This document shows positions 44,349 through 52,981 of a stretch of DNA of 64,000 nucleotides, piece by piece. The notes below the pieces were generated by a model that was not told the origin of the DNA, did no database searches, and saw nothing but the letters and a program-made list of their open reading frames with translations. The stretch spans positions 5,332,001 to 5,396,000 of the forward strand of contig NZ_CP066306.1 of NCBI RefSeq assembly GCF_016406145.1. Direction: 5' to 3'. The first letter of the stretch is position 1; each line of letters begins with the position of its first letter. The translations under genes and the position numbers were made by a program. Source of the DNA: Pseudomonas putida. Lineage in GTDB: Bacteria; Pseudomonadota; Gammaproteobacteria; Pseudomonadales; Pseudomonadaceae.

Positions 44349-44442
44349 GGCCTCATCGCCGGCAAGCCGGCTCCCACAGGTAATGCACAGTCACCCAAAC
44401 CTTTGGGATTGCTGTGGCAGCCGGCAAGCCGGCGATGAGGCC
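44349..44442. repeat. REP pair, type B: inverted arms with few mismatches
   Basis: Left arm 44349-44379 (GGCCTCATCGCCGGCAAGCC...) and right arm 44412-44442 pair except near the centre of the GGCAAGCC core. It lies between the EAL gene and msrA. Confidence 0.8.
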
Positions 44443-44478
44443 AACACCTGTCCAACTGAAAAACACAGAGGAACGGCC

Positions 44479-45147
44479 ATGGTCCTGCGTTCGGAAATCC
44501 TGGTGAACAAAAACGTCATGCCAACCGCGGAGCAGGCCCTGCCTGGCCGCGAAACGCCAATGTCCCTGCCCGAGTTTCATTACGTATTCAAAGACACCCC
44601 ACTGCTCGGCCCGTTCTTTGAAGGCAGCATCGACTTCGCCATCTTCGGCCTGGGTTGCTTCTGGGGCGCCGAGCGCCGCTTCTGGCAGCGTGAAGGCGTG
44701 GTCAGCACCGTGGTCGGCTATGCGGGCGGCTTTACCCCGAACCCCACCTACGAAGAAGTCTGCTCGGGCCTGACCGGCCACACTGAAGTGGTGCTGGTGG
44801 TGTTCGACAAGGACAAGGTCAGCTACCGCGAGTTGCTAGCGATGTTCTGGGAACTGCACAACCCGACCCAGGGCATGCGCCAGGGCAACGACGTCGGCAC
44901 CCAGTACCGCTCGGCCATCTACTGCACCTCGCCACAACAGCTCGAAGAAGCCAAAGCCAGCCGCGACGCCTTCCAGGCCGAGCTGAACAAGGCCGGTTAC
45001 GGCGAGATCACCACCGAAATCGACCAGGCGCCGACCGTGTACTTCGCCGAGGCTTACCACCAGCAGTACCTGGCCAAGAACCCGGACGGCTACTGCGGTA
45101 TCGGCGGCACCGGCGTGTGCCTGCCACCCAGCCTGCAGGGCAACTGA
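44479..45147 (+). CDS. msrA: Peptide methionine-S-sulfoxide reductase MsrA
   Basis: Reduces the S epimer of methionine sulfoxide in proteins. The 222-aa product has the catalytic GCFWG with Cys60, the typical [27 protein letters not shown] region ([18 protein letters not shown]) and C-terminal [14 protein letters not shown] with resolving cysteines. Start is the ATG at 44479 with GAGGAA 7 nt upstream. The stop is 2 nt before the next ATG, so the GST-like gene is co-transcribed. Confidence 0.96.
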   Translation: MVLRSEILVNKNVMPTAEQALPGRETPMSLPEFHYVFKDTPLLGPFFEGSIDFAIFGLGCFWGAERRFWQREGVVSTVVGYAGGFTPNPTYEEVCSGLTGHTEVVLVVFDKDKVSYRELLAMFWELHNPTQGMRQGNDVGTQYRSAIYCTSPQQLEEAKASRDAFQAELNKAGYGEITTEIDQAPTVYFAEAYHQQYLAKNPDGYCGIGGTGVCLPPSLQGN

Positions 45148-45149
45148 CG

Positions 45150-45773
45150 ATGAGCACGATGACCCTGTTCCACTCACCGCTGTCGCCATTCGTGCGCAAG
45201 GTGATGGTCGTGCTGCACGAGACCGGGCAGCTTGAGCGCGTTGCACTGCGGGGGGTGAACATCACCCCGGTCAGCGGTGACGACCAGCTCAACCACGGCA
45301 ACCCGATCGGCAAGATCCCGGCCCTGCGCCTGGAAGACGGCACTGTGCTGCATGACAGCCGGGTCATCTGCGAATACCTCGACCTGCAGCATGTCGGCCT
45401 GCCGCTGCTGCCGCGCGAGGGTTCGGCACGCTGGCGGCGCATGACGCTGGTGTCGCAGGCGGATGCGATCATGGATGCGGCGGTTTCCAGCCGCTATGAG
45501 AGCGTCCTGCGGCCTGAGGACAAGCGCTGGGACGGCTGGCTTGACGCGCAAAGCGAGAAAATCCGTCGCAGCCTGGCCAACCTGGAGCAGGAGCACTTGG
45601 CAGAGCTGATATCAGGCTTTGATCTGGCCGCAATTGGCGTAGCCTGTGCGCTGGGGTACCTGGACCTGCGTCAGCCTGATTTTGGCTGGCATGAGCGCCA
45701 GCCCGGGTTGGCAGCGTGGTATGCCGAGGTGGCCAAGCGGCCGTCGATGGTCGCCACAGCACCGGGCACCTGA
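45150..45773 (+). CDS. Glutathione S-transferase-like protein
   Basis: 207 aa. N-terminal thioredoxin-like domain (MTLFHSPLSPFVRKVMVVLHETG, then NPIGKIPALRLEDGTVLHDSRVICEYLD, the GSH gamma-glutamyl site) and a helical C-terminal domain from about 90. The start at 45150 comes two bases after the msrA stop. Substrate unknown; pairing with msrA suggests oxidative-stress repair. Confidence 0.9.
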   Translation: MSTMTLFHSPLSPFVRKVMVVLHETGQLERVALRGVNITPVSGDDQLNHGNPIGKIPALRLEDGTVLHDSRVICEYLDLQHVGLPLLPREGSARWRRMTLVSQADAIMDAAVSSRYESVLRPEDKRWDGWLDAQSEKIRRSLANLEQEHLAELISGFDLAAIGVACALGYLDLRQPDFGWHERQPGLAAWYAEVAKRPSMVATAPGT

Positions 45774-45782
45774 TACACCGCA

Positions 45783-45831
45783 ATCGCCGGCAAGCCTGCT
45801 CCCTCCCTTTGGAAGCAGGCTTGCCGGCGAT
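45783..45831. repeat. REP pair, type B: 18-bp perfect stem, 13-nt loop
   Basis: ATCGCCGGCAAGCCTGCT (45783-45800) and its exact complement at 45814-45831. Between the convergent GST-like and creD genes. Confidence 0.8.
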
Positions 45832-45926
45832 CGGGCTGCAAGGCAACCCTCGGCCTCAGCGGGGTATTACCGGAAACAACTGCCCAATCCTGCGAGCCAA
45901 CCACCGCCCGATCTCTCTGTCCTCCC

Positions 45927-47255
45927 TCATGCCGCCCTCCCCACCCGCGCCCAGTCCAGGCGACGGGTCAGCACCATGAACACACCCAGCAAGCCAAAGC
46001 ACAGCAGCGACCCCATCAACAGCGCATAATCCTCGGCACTGAGCAGCCCATAGAGCATCGCGTACAACACCGCCAAACCCGCCGCAAAGCTCACTCCACG
46101 CACCAGGCTGTGCAATACGTGGCTCAGGTAGAAGCCGAGCAGCAACACACAGGCCGAGGCCGACAGGCCATATGCCAGGCCAAACCCGATGTGCTCGGAC
46201 AACGAAAGCAGCAGCAGGTAGAAGAACGCCAGGGCCACCCCCACCAGGATGTACTGCACCGGGTGCACACTGAGGTTCTTCAGCACCTCGAACAGGAAGA
46301 AACCGGCAAAGGTAAGGGCGATGAACAACAACGCGTATTTGATCGCCCGCTCACTCTTGAGGTACTGGTCCACCGGGTCGACGAAACTTACCCCGAAGGT
46401 CCGCTCGCTGAACTCCGCACACTGCCCGCCGCTGGCGCATTGGCGCAGGGCATCTTCAAGGTTGGTGGCGAAGAATGACGTCTGCCAGTGCGCGCTGAAG
46501 CCTTTGTCGTCGATTTCTCGGCGGTTGGGCAGGTAACTGCCAACGAAGCTGGGGTGCGGCCAGTTGGCGCGCATGTCCACGCTGCTGGTGCGCCCCACCG
46601 GCAACAGGTGCAGTTGCCCGGTGCCTTGCAGTGCCAGATCGAAACCGTAGTTGAACGCGCGGGCCTGCTGGCCATCCAGTTGCGGCAACGCGACGTGCAC
46701 GCCACTGCGCAGCCAGTCCAGCCCGGTACCGGCTTCAAACGCCAGGCGCTGGTCATCAATGTTGAGTTCCAAGGCATTTTCAATGCCGCGGATGTCGCTT
46801 ATGCCAACCACCAAAAATGGCTTGTCGAAACGGTAGTCATCGAAGTCCTTGTCGATACCCCAGCGCTCCGGCAGCTGGAAACGACCCGAAAGTCGCCCTT
46901 GGGCATGGAACAGCCGCGCTTGGTAGATACCCCGCGCACGCAGTTCAGTGTCCACCCCGAGGTCGGCATCGAAGGTTTCCGGGAGGAAGTACAAGTGGCC
47001 GGCGATGGTGCTGGTTTCCTGCACGCTCTGGCCGTCCTTGTCGATCCAGCGGCGCTGCACCTTGCGGTACGGCACCACCAGCAGCGGGCCACTGATCTGC
47101 TGGTCAAAACTGGCGCTACGGGCGATGTCGTGCAACACACCGTCGCGCAGGTTCTGGCGCTCGTCGATCAGGTTGTCGATCATCAACAGGGGAATCAGCA
47201 ACAGCAAAATCAGCAGGGCAATGGTGCCGAGCTTGAAACCGAGGGTCTTGTTCAT
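45927..47255 (-). CDS. creD: Inner-membrane protein CreD
   Basis: 442 aa. One N-terminal helix (LGTIALLILLLLIPLLMI), a large periplasmic domain (about 30-300) and a C-terminal block of five or six helices (ALLFIALTFAGFFLFEVLK onward). CreD is the target of CreB in other gamma-proteobacteria and affects envelope and beta-lactam response. It follows creC with a 108-bp gap containing a GC palindrome. Confidence 0.92.
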   Translation of the reverse strand: MNKTLGFKLGTIALLILLLLIPLLMIDNLIDERQNLRDGVLHDIARSASFDQQISGPLLVVPYRKVQRRWIDKDGQSVQETSTIAGHLYFLPETFDADLGVDTELRARGIYQARLFHAQGRLSGRFQLPERWGIDKDFDDYRFDKPFLVVGISDIRGIENALELNIDDQRLAFEAGTGLDWLRSGVHVALPQLDGQQARAFNYGFDLALQGTGQLHLLPVGRTSSVDMRANWPHPSFVGSYLPNRREIDDKGFSAHWQTSFFATNLEDALRQCASGGQCAEFSERTFGVSFVDPVDQYLKSERAIKYALLFIALTFAGFFLFEVLKNLSVHPVQYILVGVALAFFYLLLLSLSEHIGFGLAYGLSASACVLLLGFYLSHVLHSLVRGVSFAAGLAVLYAMLYGLLSAEDYALLMGSLLCFGLLGVFMVLTRRLDWARVGRAA

Positions 47256-47338
47256 GGGGCCTCCTGTGGCAGTGGGCGCAGTGTCTGCGCCCTGCGTGGA
47301 GGCCTTGGGGAGATTGTGTGGAGATTCGGTGTTTTTTG

Positions 47339-47357
47339 GGGCCGCGCAGCGGCCCCG
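47339..47357. repeat. GC palindrome in the creC-creD gap
   Basis: GGGGCCGC-GCA-GCGGCCCC, 8-bp stem. On the + strand it is preceded by six T; on the minus strand the hairpin is followed by A, not T, so it is not a standard terminator for creC. Confidence 0.45.
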
Positions 47358-47363
47358 ACGACC

Positions 47364-48797
47364 TCAGCTGATGCGCCGCTCCGGCAGCCAGAGCCTGACG
47401 CGTACCCCGCCATCGACGTTGCTCACCGCCAGCGCCCCGCCATGCAGTTGCATCACCTCGGCCACAAAGTTCAGCCCCAGCCCGGTACTCTTGCGCCCAC
47501 TCCCCGGCCGCGGCAGCGAATAGAAACGCTCGGCAACCCGGCCGATGGCGTAGGCGGGTATCGCCTCCCCCTGATTGAACAGGCTCAGCGCCACCCGCTC
47601 GCCATCGCGCTCCAGCTCGAACAGCAGCGCGCCGCCCGGCGGGGTGAAATCCAGGGCATTGTCGAGCAGGTTGGCAAGCGCCTGGCGCATGAGAAACGGA
47701 TCGCACAGCAGCCACAACCCCGCCGGCACCCGCTGGCGCACCTGCAAGCCGCTTGCGTCGATGCGTGCGGCATGTGCCAGCAGCAGCTCATCGACCAACG
47801 CGGCCAAAGCAACCTGCTGCTCATCTTCCAGCGCCTGCATCTGCTCGACCCGCGCCAGGTTGAGCAAACGCTCGATCATCTGCTGCAACCGCTCGCTTTC
47901 GCGCTCGATATTGCCGGCAAAACGCGCCCGCTGCTCGGCCGGCATATCACCCTGGAGCAATTCAGACGCACCGCGGATAGCCGCCAGCGGGCTCTTCAAT
48001 TCGTGGGTCAGGGTATGAACGTAGCGTTCGACATACGCCTTGCCCTCAAGCTGTGTGCGCATGCGCTCCACCGCATTTGCCAGGTGCGCCAGCTCACCGC
48101 CCTTGTAGTAAGGCAGCGCAGCGCGCTGGCCTTCGCTGACCGCCTGCGCATAGCGTGCCAGCCTGCGCAGGGAGCGGGCCAGCCACCAGGACAGCGCAGC
48201 GCCGATCAACAGCCCCATGCCGATCAGCCCCAACCCCAGGCCAAGCAAACGCTGTTCGGAACGGTCGATATACGGCTGCAACGAGCTGTTGGGCTTGGCC
48301 ACGGTGACCACACCGATAACCTTGCCCTGGTCCACGATCGGCGCGGCCACGTGCATCACCGAGGTGCTTTCGTCCTCTTCCACGCTGCGGGTGGAACGGG
48401 CACCGTATTGGCCACGCAGCGTCAGGTACACGTCATTCCAGCGCGAATAGTCCTTGCCCAGGTCCTGGCCGCTGGAATCGAGCAGCACGATGCCTTTGGC
48501 ATCGGTAACGTAGATGCGGTGGCTGACCTGGTTCTTGGCCAGGCCCCAGATCTGCGCGCCGGGGCTACGCAAGCCATACGCCTTGAGCACCTCAGGCAGG
48601 CGGCTCTGGGCAAGGGTGCCGGCCTTGACGTCATCGTGAAGGATCTCGGCCAGCAGGTTGGCGGTGTCTACCAGGGTTTCCTCGGAAGACTGGCGTACTA
48701 CGGGGCGAATCTGCTCGCGCACCGTATTGAGCAGGAAGTAACCCGCCAACCCGACGAACAGGAAGTACACCAGAAAGATCCGAATGCCCAGGCGCAT
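47364..48797 (-). CDS. creC: Two-component sensor kinase CreC
   Basis: 477 aa. Membrane helix 1 (LGIRIFLVYFLFVGLAGYFLL), a periplasmic sensor domain about 30-180, helix 2 (LGLGLGLIGMGLLIGAALSWW), HAMP linker, then HisKA with phosphoacceptor in THELKSPLAAIRG and HATPase with NLLDNALDFTPP and GLGLNFVAEV. The ATG at 48797 overlaps the creB stop (TGATG); the longer frame to 49001 lies in creB. Confidence 0.95.
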   Translation of the reverse strand: MRLGIRIFLVYFLFVGLAGYFLLNTVREQIRPVVRQSSEETLVDTANLLAEILHDDVKAGTLAQSRLPEVLKAYGLRSPGAQIWGLAKNQVSHRIYVTDAKGIVLLDSSGQDLGKDYSRWNDVYLTLRGQYGARSTRSVEEDESTSVMHVAAPIVDQGKVIGVVTVAKPNSSLQPYIDRSEQRLLGLGLGLIGMGLLIGAALSWWLARSLRRLARYAQAVSEGQRAALPYYKGGELAHLANAVERMRTQLEGKAYVERYVHTLTHELKSPLAAIRGASELLQGDMPAEQRARFAGNIERESERLQQMIERLLNLARVEQMQALEDEQQVALAALVDELLLAHAARIDASGLQVRQRVPAGLWLLCDPFLMRQALANLLDNALDFTPPGGALLFELERDGERVALSLFNQGEAIPAYAIGRVAERFYSLPRPGSGRKSTGLGLNFVAEVMQLHGGALAVSNVDGGVRVRLWLPERRIS

Positions 48798-49477
48798 CAG
48801 GCGTGTTCCGGGCTGTAGCTGTAACCCAGCCCACGATGGGTCTGGATCGGTTCGGCATGGGCAGCCACCTGCCGCAGCTTGGCGCGCAGGCTCTTGATAT
48901 GGCTGTCGATGGTGCGCTCGTAACCCACATCGGAGGCCACTCCCAGCGCATCGAGCAACTGTTCGCGGCTGAATACACGCTGCGGTTGCGTCAGCAGGCA
49001 TTGCAGCAAACGGAATTCGTGGCGGGTCAGGCTCAGCGGCTGGCTGCGGTAGCTGATCAGCATGCGCAGGGTGTCGAGCTGGAACAGTGCCGTTTCGGCA
49101 GGTGGCTCGACCCGTGGCGCCATGCGCTTGAGGATCGCCCGCACCCGGGCCGCCACCTCCCGCGGGCTGAAGGGTTTGACCACGTAGTCGTCGGCGCCTA
49201 TTTCCAGGCCTACAACCCGGTCGATTTCACCGTCACGGGCGCTGAGGAACATCACCGGCACCTCGCTGAAGCGGCGTAGCTGGCGGCAGGTATCAAAACC
49301 ACTGATGTCGGGCAGCCCGATGTCGAGGATCACCAGGTCGGCCGGCCGCTGGCGCTGCTGCTCCAGGGCCGCGGTGCCCAGGGTCACCCACGCGGTGCTG
49401 TGGCCCTCGGCCTGCAGGGCGTAGATCAGGGTATCGGCGATGGCGGCTTCGTCTTCGACGATGAGAATGTGGGGCAT
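48797..49477 (-). CDS. creB: Response regulator CreB (OmpR-type)
   Basis: 226 aa. Receiver with ILIVEDEAAIADT, phosphoacceptor in DLVILDIGLPDISG and the Lys in DYVVKPFSPREV; C-terminal winged helix with YERTIDSHIKSLRAKLRQ. The ATG at 49477 (MPHILIVEDE) is the natural start. Forms the first gene of creBCD. Confidence 0.96.
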   Translation of the reverse strand: MPHILIVEDEAAIADTLIYALQAEGHSTAWVTLGTAALEQQRQRPADLVILDIGLPDISGFDTCRQLRRFSEVPVMFLSARDGEIDRVVGLEIGADDYVVKPFSPREVAARVRAILKRMAPRVEPPAETALFQLDTLRMLISYRSQPLSLTRHEFRLLQCLLTQPQRVFSREQLLDALGVASDVGYERTIDSHIKSLRAKLRQVAAHAEPIQTHRGLGYSYSPEHA

Positions 49478-49542
49478 GGCATCCGGCCTTGCTGAGGGCG
49501 AAGCTGGACATATAGGCAAGTTTCAATGAAGACGCAATCCTC

Positions 49543-49654
49543 TGTAGGAGCGGCCTTGTGTCGCGAAGGGGCGCGCAGCGGCCCCAATATCTGTGCTGCT
49601 GTGGATATTTTGGGGCCGCTGCGCGCCCCTTCGCGACACAAGGCCGCTCCTACA
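49543..49654. repeat. REP pair, type A: two perfect inverted 45-bp arms
   Basis: Arms 49543-49587 and 49610-49654 are exact reverse complements around a 22-nt loop. They begin with TGTAGGAGCGGCC and include TCGCGAAGGGGCGCGC. It lies between creB and the zinc-protease-like gene and would form a cruciform or long hairpin. Confidence 0.88.
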
Positions 49655-49677
49655 TGAAGAGCGCGTCGCCCTTCGGA

Positions 49678-50178
49678 TCAGCAGTCAGGCTTGCCCGCAG
49701 TGAAGCGTTTTGCCGGGTTTACCGCAGCCTTGAACTCGCGCAATGCCTTGGCACCCACCAGCAACGGATAGTTGAAGCTGCTGCGGTCGACCAGGTTCAC
49801 TTCTACGGTGCGCTTCTCATCCCCCAGGCACAACTCAAGGTCGATTACCGGCCTGCGCGAAAGCTCGGGCGCATCGCCTTCATCGTCTTCGTCGGCGCGG
49901 TTTTTGATCTTACTGATGCGCGAAACCTTATGCTCGTACACCTTGCCGTCGGACTCCTTGGTCGCCAGGCGGAAGCGCACCCAGTCCTCGCCGTCGCGGG
50001 TGAAGCGCTCGATGTCCTTGGCCGACAGCGACGCGGTGTAGGCACCGGTGTCCATCTTGGCCTTCAGGGTTTCGCCGAGTTCAGGCAGGGAGATGTTCTC
50101 ATAACGGCCGTAAAGCGTAGGTTCTGCGGCCATTACCGGCAGCGCCAACAGCGACAACAGGGCTAGCATTGGTTTCAC
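49678..50178 (-). CDS. Retropepsin-like/ATP-dependent zinc-protease-like (PF05618-type) secreted protein
   Basis: 166 aa with a cleavable signal peptide (MKPMLALLSLLALPVMAAEP). The domain carries LYGRYENISLPELGETLKAKMDTGAYTASLSAKDI, in which MDTGA is the retropepsin-like Asp-Thr-Gly signature, and CLGDEKRTVEVNLVDRSSFNYPLLVGAKAL. Families of this type occur with RimK-like glutamate ligases, but none is adjacent. The start is GTG at 50178 with AAGGAAG upstream; an in-frame ATG is three codons later. Confidence 0.85.
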   Translation of the reverse strand: MKPMLALLSLLALPVMAAEPTLYGRYENISLPELGETLKAKMDTGAYTASLSAKDIERFTRDGEDWVRFRLATKESDGKVYEHKVSRISKIKNRADEDDEGDAPELSRRPVIDLELCLGDEKRTVEVNLVDRSSFNYPLLVGAKALREFKAAVNPAKRFTAGKPDC

Positions 50179-50360
50179 AGGCAGGCTTCCTTGAAAGGGG
50201 TCAGTGCTTAGACTGTGCAAGCAGGATAGGTTCGCTGTCACAAGGGTAAACAACATAATGTGAAACATTTGTCCCCGCCGCTGGGCATTGGACATTTGGC
50301 GTAGGCTGCGGCGCTGCTTATCATTGCCGCCCGTTCAAATCCCACAACAAGAGTTTCCCT

Positions 50361-51248
50361 ATGCGTCGCCTGCTGACCGGCATTCTTACAACCACCCTGC
50401 TGCTGCTCAACACCGTGGTGCTGATCTGCCCGCTGCTGGTCTTCGCCCTGCTCAAACTGGTGCTGCCGGGCCGATGGCGTGACTACGCCTCCGCTGCCGT
50501 AATGTGGGTCGCTGAAGCCTGGTCGGAAATCGACAAGGCCATTTTCGCCCTGTGCATCCCTACCCAATGGGACATCCGCGGCGTCGAGAGCCTGCGCAAG
50601 GACACTTCCTACCTGGCCGTGAGCAACCACCAGACCTGGGTCGACATCCCTGCGCTGATCGAAAGCCTCAACCGCCGCACGCCGTTCTTCAAGTTTTTCC
50701 TCAAGAAGGAGCTGATCTGGGTACCGCTGCTGGGCCTTGCTTGGTGGGGCCTGGATTACCCGTTCATGAAGCGTTACAGCAAGGCGTTTCTGGAAAAGCA
50801 CCCCGAGCTCAAGGGCAAGGACCTGGAAATCACCAAAGCGGCCTGCGAACTGTTCAAGCGCCAACCGGTAACAGTGGTCAACTACCTCGAAGGCACCCGC
50901 TTCACCGAGGCCAAACGCCAGGCACAGCAGTCGCCATACCGTTACCTGCTCAAGCCCAAGGCCGGAGGCGTGGCGTTCGTGCTGGCGGCGCTGGGCGAGC
51001 AGCTGGATGCGCTGCTGGACGTGACCATCGTTTACCCCGGCAACAAGGCTCCGGGGTTTTGGGACCTGCTCAACGGCAGCATCAGCCGGGTGATCATCGA
51101 CATTCAGGTGCGAGAGCTTGACCCTGCCCTGTGGGCAGGGGATTACGAGAATGATCCGGCTTTCCGCCAGGCAGTACAGGCCTGGGTGAATCAGCTGTGG
51201 ATTGAGAAGGACCAGCGGATCGAGCAATTGCGCGGGGAGATGGGCTGA
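50361..51248 (+). CDS. 1-acyl-glycerol-3-phosphate acyltransferase-like (PlsC superfamily, YihG-type)
   Basis: 295 aa, N-terminal membrane anchor (TGILTTTLLLLNTVVLICPLLVFALLKLV). The acyltransferase catalytic motif I is NHQTWVD (H-x4-D), and later FVNYLEGTRFTEAK-type motif III reads VNYLEGTRFTEAK. The YihG branch modifies membrane lipids in E. coli. Start at 50361 with a moderate RBS (CAACAAGAG). Confidence 0.9.
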   Translation: MRRLLTGILTTTLLLLNTVVLICPLLVFALLKLVLPGRWRDYASAAVMWVAEAWSEIDKAIFALCIPTQWDIRGVESLRKDTSYLAVSNHQTWVDIPALIESLNRRTPFFKFFLKKELIWVPLLGLAWWGLDYPFMKRYSKAFLEKHPELKGKDLEITKAACELFKRQPVTVVNYLEGTRFTEAKRQAQQSPYRYLLKPKAGGVAFVLAALGEQLDALLDVTIVYPGNKAPGFWDLLNGSISRVIIDIQVRELDPALWAGDYENDPAFRQAVQAWVNQLWIEKDQRIEQLRGEMG

Positions 51249-51267
51249 CCGCGGCCCTATAAGGCCC

Positions 51268-51843
51268 TCACACCGACGGCTGAGCCAAAGGCGCCGGGGT
51301 AGTCCACAGGCTGCCCAGGTTCTGCAGCAACGAACCGGCAATCCCCTGCTGGCCCAGGTACTGCAAAATCAACGGCGCGAACTGCCCGATCATGCCCGTA
51401 TCCATACCCAGCGCCTTGAAGGCATTGTCCAGGTCGCTGCGGTTCTCAACGTTGTTACCCAATGCATTGCTCAATGCCGACTGGTTTTGGCTGCTCTTGC
51501 CCAGCATTTCGCCCAGCCCACTCAACCCGCCCAGCATGGCAGCGCCAGACAGCAAGTCCAGCCCCGGCACAGCCTGGGTCAGCTGACCGTAGTCGTCACT
51601 GCTCAGGTTGTTGCGCGCCAGCCCCAGCATCGCCCCTGCCCCGCCCACGGCCTGTTCCGGGGTGATGTTAAGTTCGCTGCCCAGGGTGTTGAGCAGATTG
51701 GCCTGGGCCTCAGGCGCCTGCACCTGGGCTTGCTGATTCTGGTTTTGCACGGCCGACACAGCATTGGCGGCATCGCTGAGGTTGAAGGCGAACACCGGGC
51801 TTGCGGCCAGGGTCATCAGGGTTGCCAGGGTGAATGCTTTCAT
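51268..51843 (-). CDS. DUF2780 secreted protein
   Basis: 191 aa with a signal peptide (MKAFTLATLMTLAASPVFAFN). The rest is Gln/Leu/Gly-rich and repeats helical patterns (LGSELNITPEQAVGGAGAMLGLARNNLSSDDYGQLTQAVPGLDLL), typical of DUF2780. The start at 51843 avoids an upstream extension that lacks similarity. Function unknown. Confidence 0.85.
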   Translation of the reverse strand: MKAFTLATLMTLAASPVFAFNLSDAANAVSAVQNQNQQAQVQAPEAQANLLNTLGSELNITPEQAVGGAGAMLGLARNNLSSDDYGQLTQAVPGLDLLSGAAMLGGLSGLGEMLGKSSQNQSALSNALGNNVENRSDLDNAFKALGMDTGMIGQFAPLILQYLGQQGIAGSLLQNLGSLWTTPAPLAQPSV

Positions 51844-51957
51844 CGGGGGGACCTCGTAGGCCGGGATGGCCTGGGAAACGAGGCATTCGACTGAGTGTTC
51901 AGGGGTTTGTTCCGGGCCGCACATCGGGCAGGTCCGCATCAGCCCCCACGTTCAGCT

Positions 51958-52005
51958 GTAGGAGCGGCCTCGTGTCGCGAAAGGGCCGCAAAGCGGCCCC
52001 AGCAG
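51958..52005. repeat. REP element, type A
   Basis: GTAGGAGCGGCCTCGTGTCG, GCGAAAGGGCCGCAAAGCGGCCCC. Between DUF2780 and DUF3077 genes. Confidence 0.78.
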
Positions 52006-52027
52006 CCCGACTGCCAGCCTCAGGTAA

Positions 52028-52300
52028 TCAACGCACCCTGTTCCGGGCAATTTCGATGTCATCCATGATTGCCTTGGCAAACGCACTCAGGTAATCCGCC
52101 GCGCCGAGCAGCTTGTGGTCATCCTCCATATCACCTTCGCGCACCAGGTGCTTGATGTACCCCAGCAGCACCGACACCTGTTCATAGGCGTGCTCGAACG
52201 GCACGCCCGGCATCACCCGGAAAATATGGCAAGGCTTGTCACCGGCCTCGCAGAACGTCTCGACGCCAACGGTCATGTTTGCGTGTGTGTCTTCACTCAT
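52028..52300 (-). CDS. Small DUF3077/DUF6124-type protein
   Basis: 90 aa, helical. Conserved pattern HIFRVMPGVPFEHAYEQVSVLLGYIKHLVREG then LLGAADYLSAFAKAIMDDIEIA. No signal or TM. Followed upstream by a paralogue. Function unknown. Confidence 0.82.
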   Translation of the reverse strand: MSEDTHANMTVGVETFCEAGDKPCHIFRVMPGVPFEHAYEQVSVLLGYIKHLVREGDMEDDHKLLGAADYLSAFAKAIMDDIEIARNRVR

Positions 52301-52318
52301 CGTATTGCCCCCAAACCT

Positions 52319-52567
52319 TCACATGCGCTCAAGCGCATGCTCGATCAATGCATGTGCGGTATCGGCGCTATGCACCGCATTTGTGAGCATGTACACGCCC
52401 GGCTCGCCGGTATGCGCGCGGCAATACTCGCCGACGACTTCAGAGATACCCAGCAGCATCTCGCTGGCGACCGCCAAGGCCTCGGGTGGGATCAGTTCGG
52501 GGTGGATGGAGGAATAGAGGGTGTTGAACAGTTTGAGGCGGGGTGGATCGGGGACTATTTTTTTCAT
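52319..52567 (-). CDS. Second small DUF3077/DUF6124-type protein
   Basis: 82 aa, divergent paralogue of the 90-aa neighbour (ALAVASEMLLGISEVVGEYC... HALIEHAL). The ATG at 52567 was chosen because the codons before it show no similarity. Function unknown; its location beside two orphan Rhs genes is notable. Confidence 0.78.
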   Translation of the reverse strand: MKKIVPDPPRLKLFNTLYSSIHPELIPPEALAVASEMLLGISEVVGEYCRAHTGEPGVYMLTNAVHSADTAHALIEHALERM

Positions 52568-52981
52568 CAAAACACCATGCAGTGTGAAGTGCCACCCGTC
52601 CGTTTCCACACATTAGGGTGACAGCTGTACACGGGGTGGAAAGACCGGTGCATGGTTAACCCGGCAGGCCCGAAGACCTCCCGCGTACAGCCGTCATATC
52701 GACAACAGCCATGCATCTTGCCGGGTTTCCACGCCCGATCGCTGAGCCATTCAGCGACCCAATCAGGCTAGAGGGTGAGGATTCCAGGGGCAATCAGACG
52801 GCGGTCGACAGACTGCGTAGGGTATTTCCTACTACCTCAACGAGTAAGTAGGAAATTACCCATCGCCACGTGGGCAATTTCCGCATACCTATCATTTTTG
52901 CCAGTAGCCACCGATCTCTCTCCTGATCACTATCTTCCCATAGTGCCGATCAAGATCAGTGATCGCTCAAAGGAGAGCCTA
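52568..52981. other. 414-bp intergenic region upstream of the Rhs-like genes, containing a large hairpin
   Basis: No gene seen. It holds the 52820-52861 hairpin listed separately. The downstream 120 nt before the ATG at 52982 include AAGGAGAG as a ribosome binding site. No clear sigma-70 promoter was found. Confidence 0.55.
52820..52861 (+). promoter_or_regulatory. Large imperfect hairpin upstream of the Rhs genes
   Basis: GGGTA-TTTCCTACT pairs with AGTAGGAAA-T-TACCC around a 13-nt loop (14 bp with one bulged T). A T-run does not follow, so it may be a leader hairpin, operator or attenuator. Confidence 0.55.

Noticed and set aside
47339..47357. Hairpin between creC and creD considered as a creC terminator
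   Set aside because: On the minus strand the hairpin is followed by A-run, not T-run, and creD most likely needs read-through from creBC.
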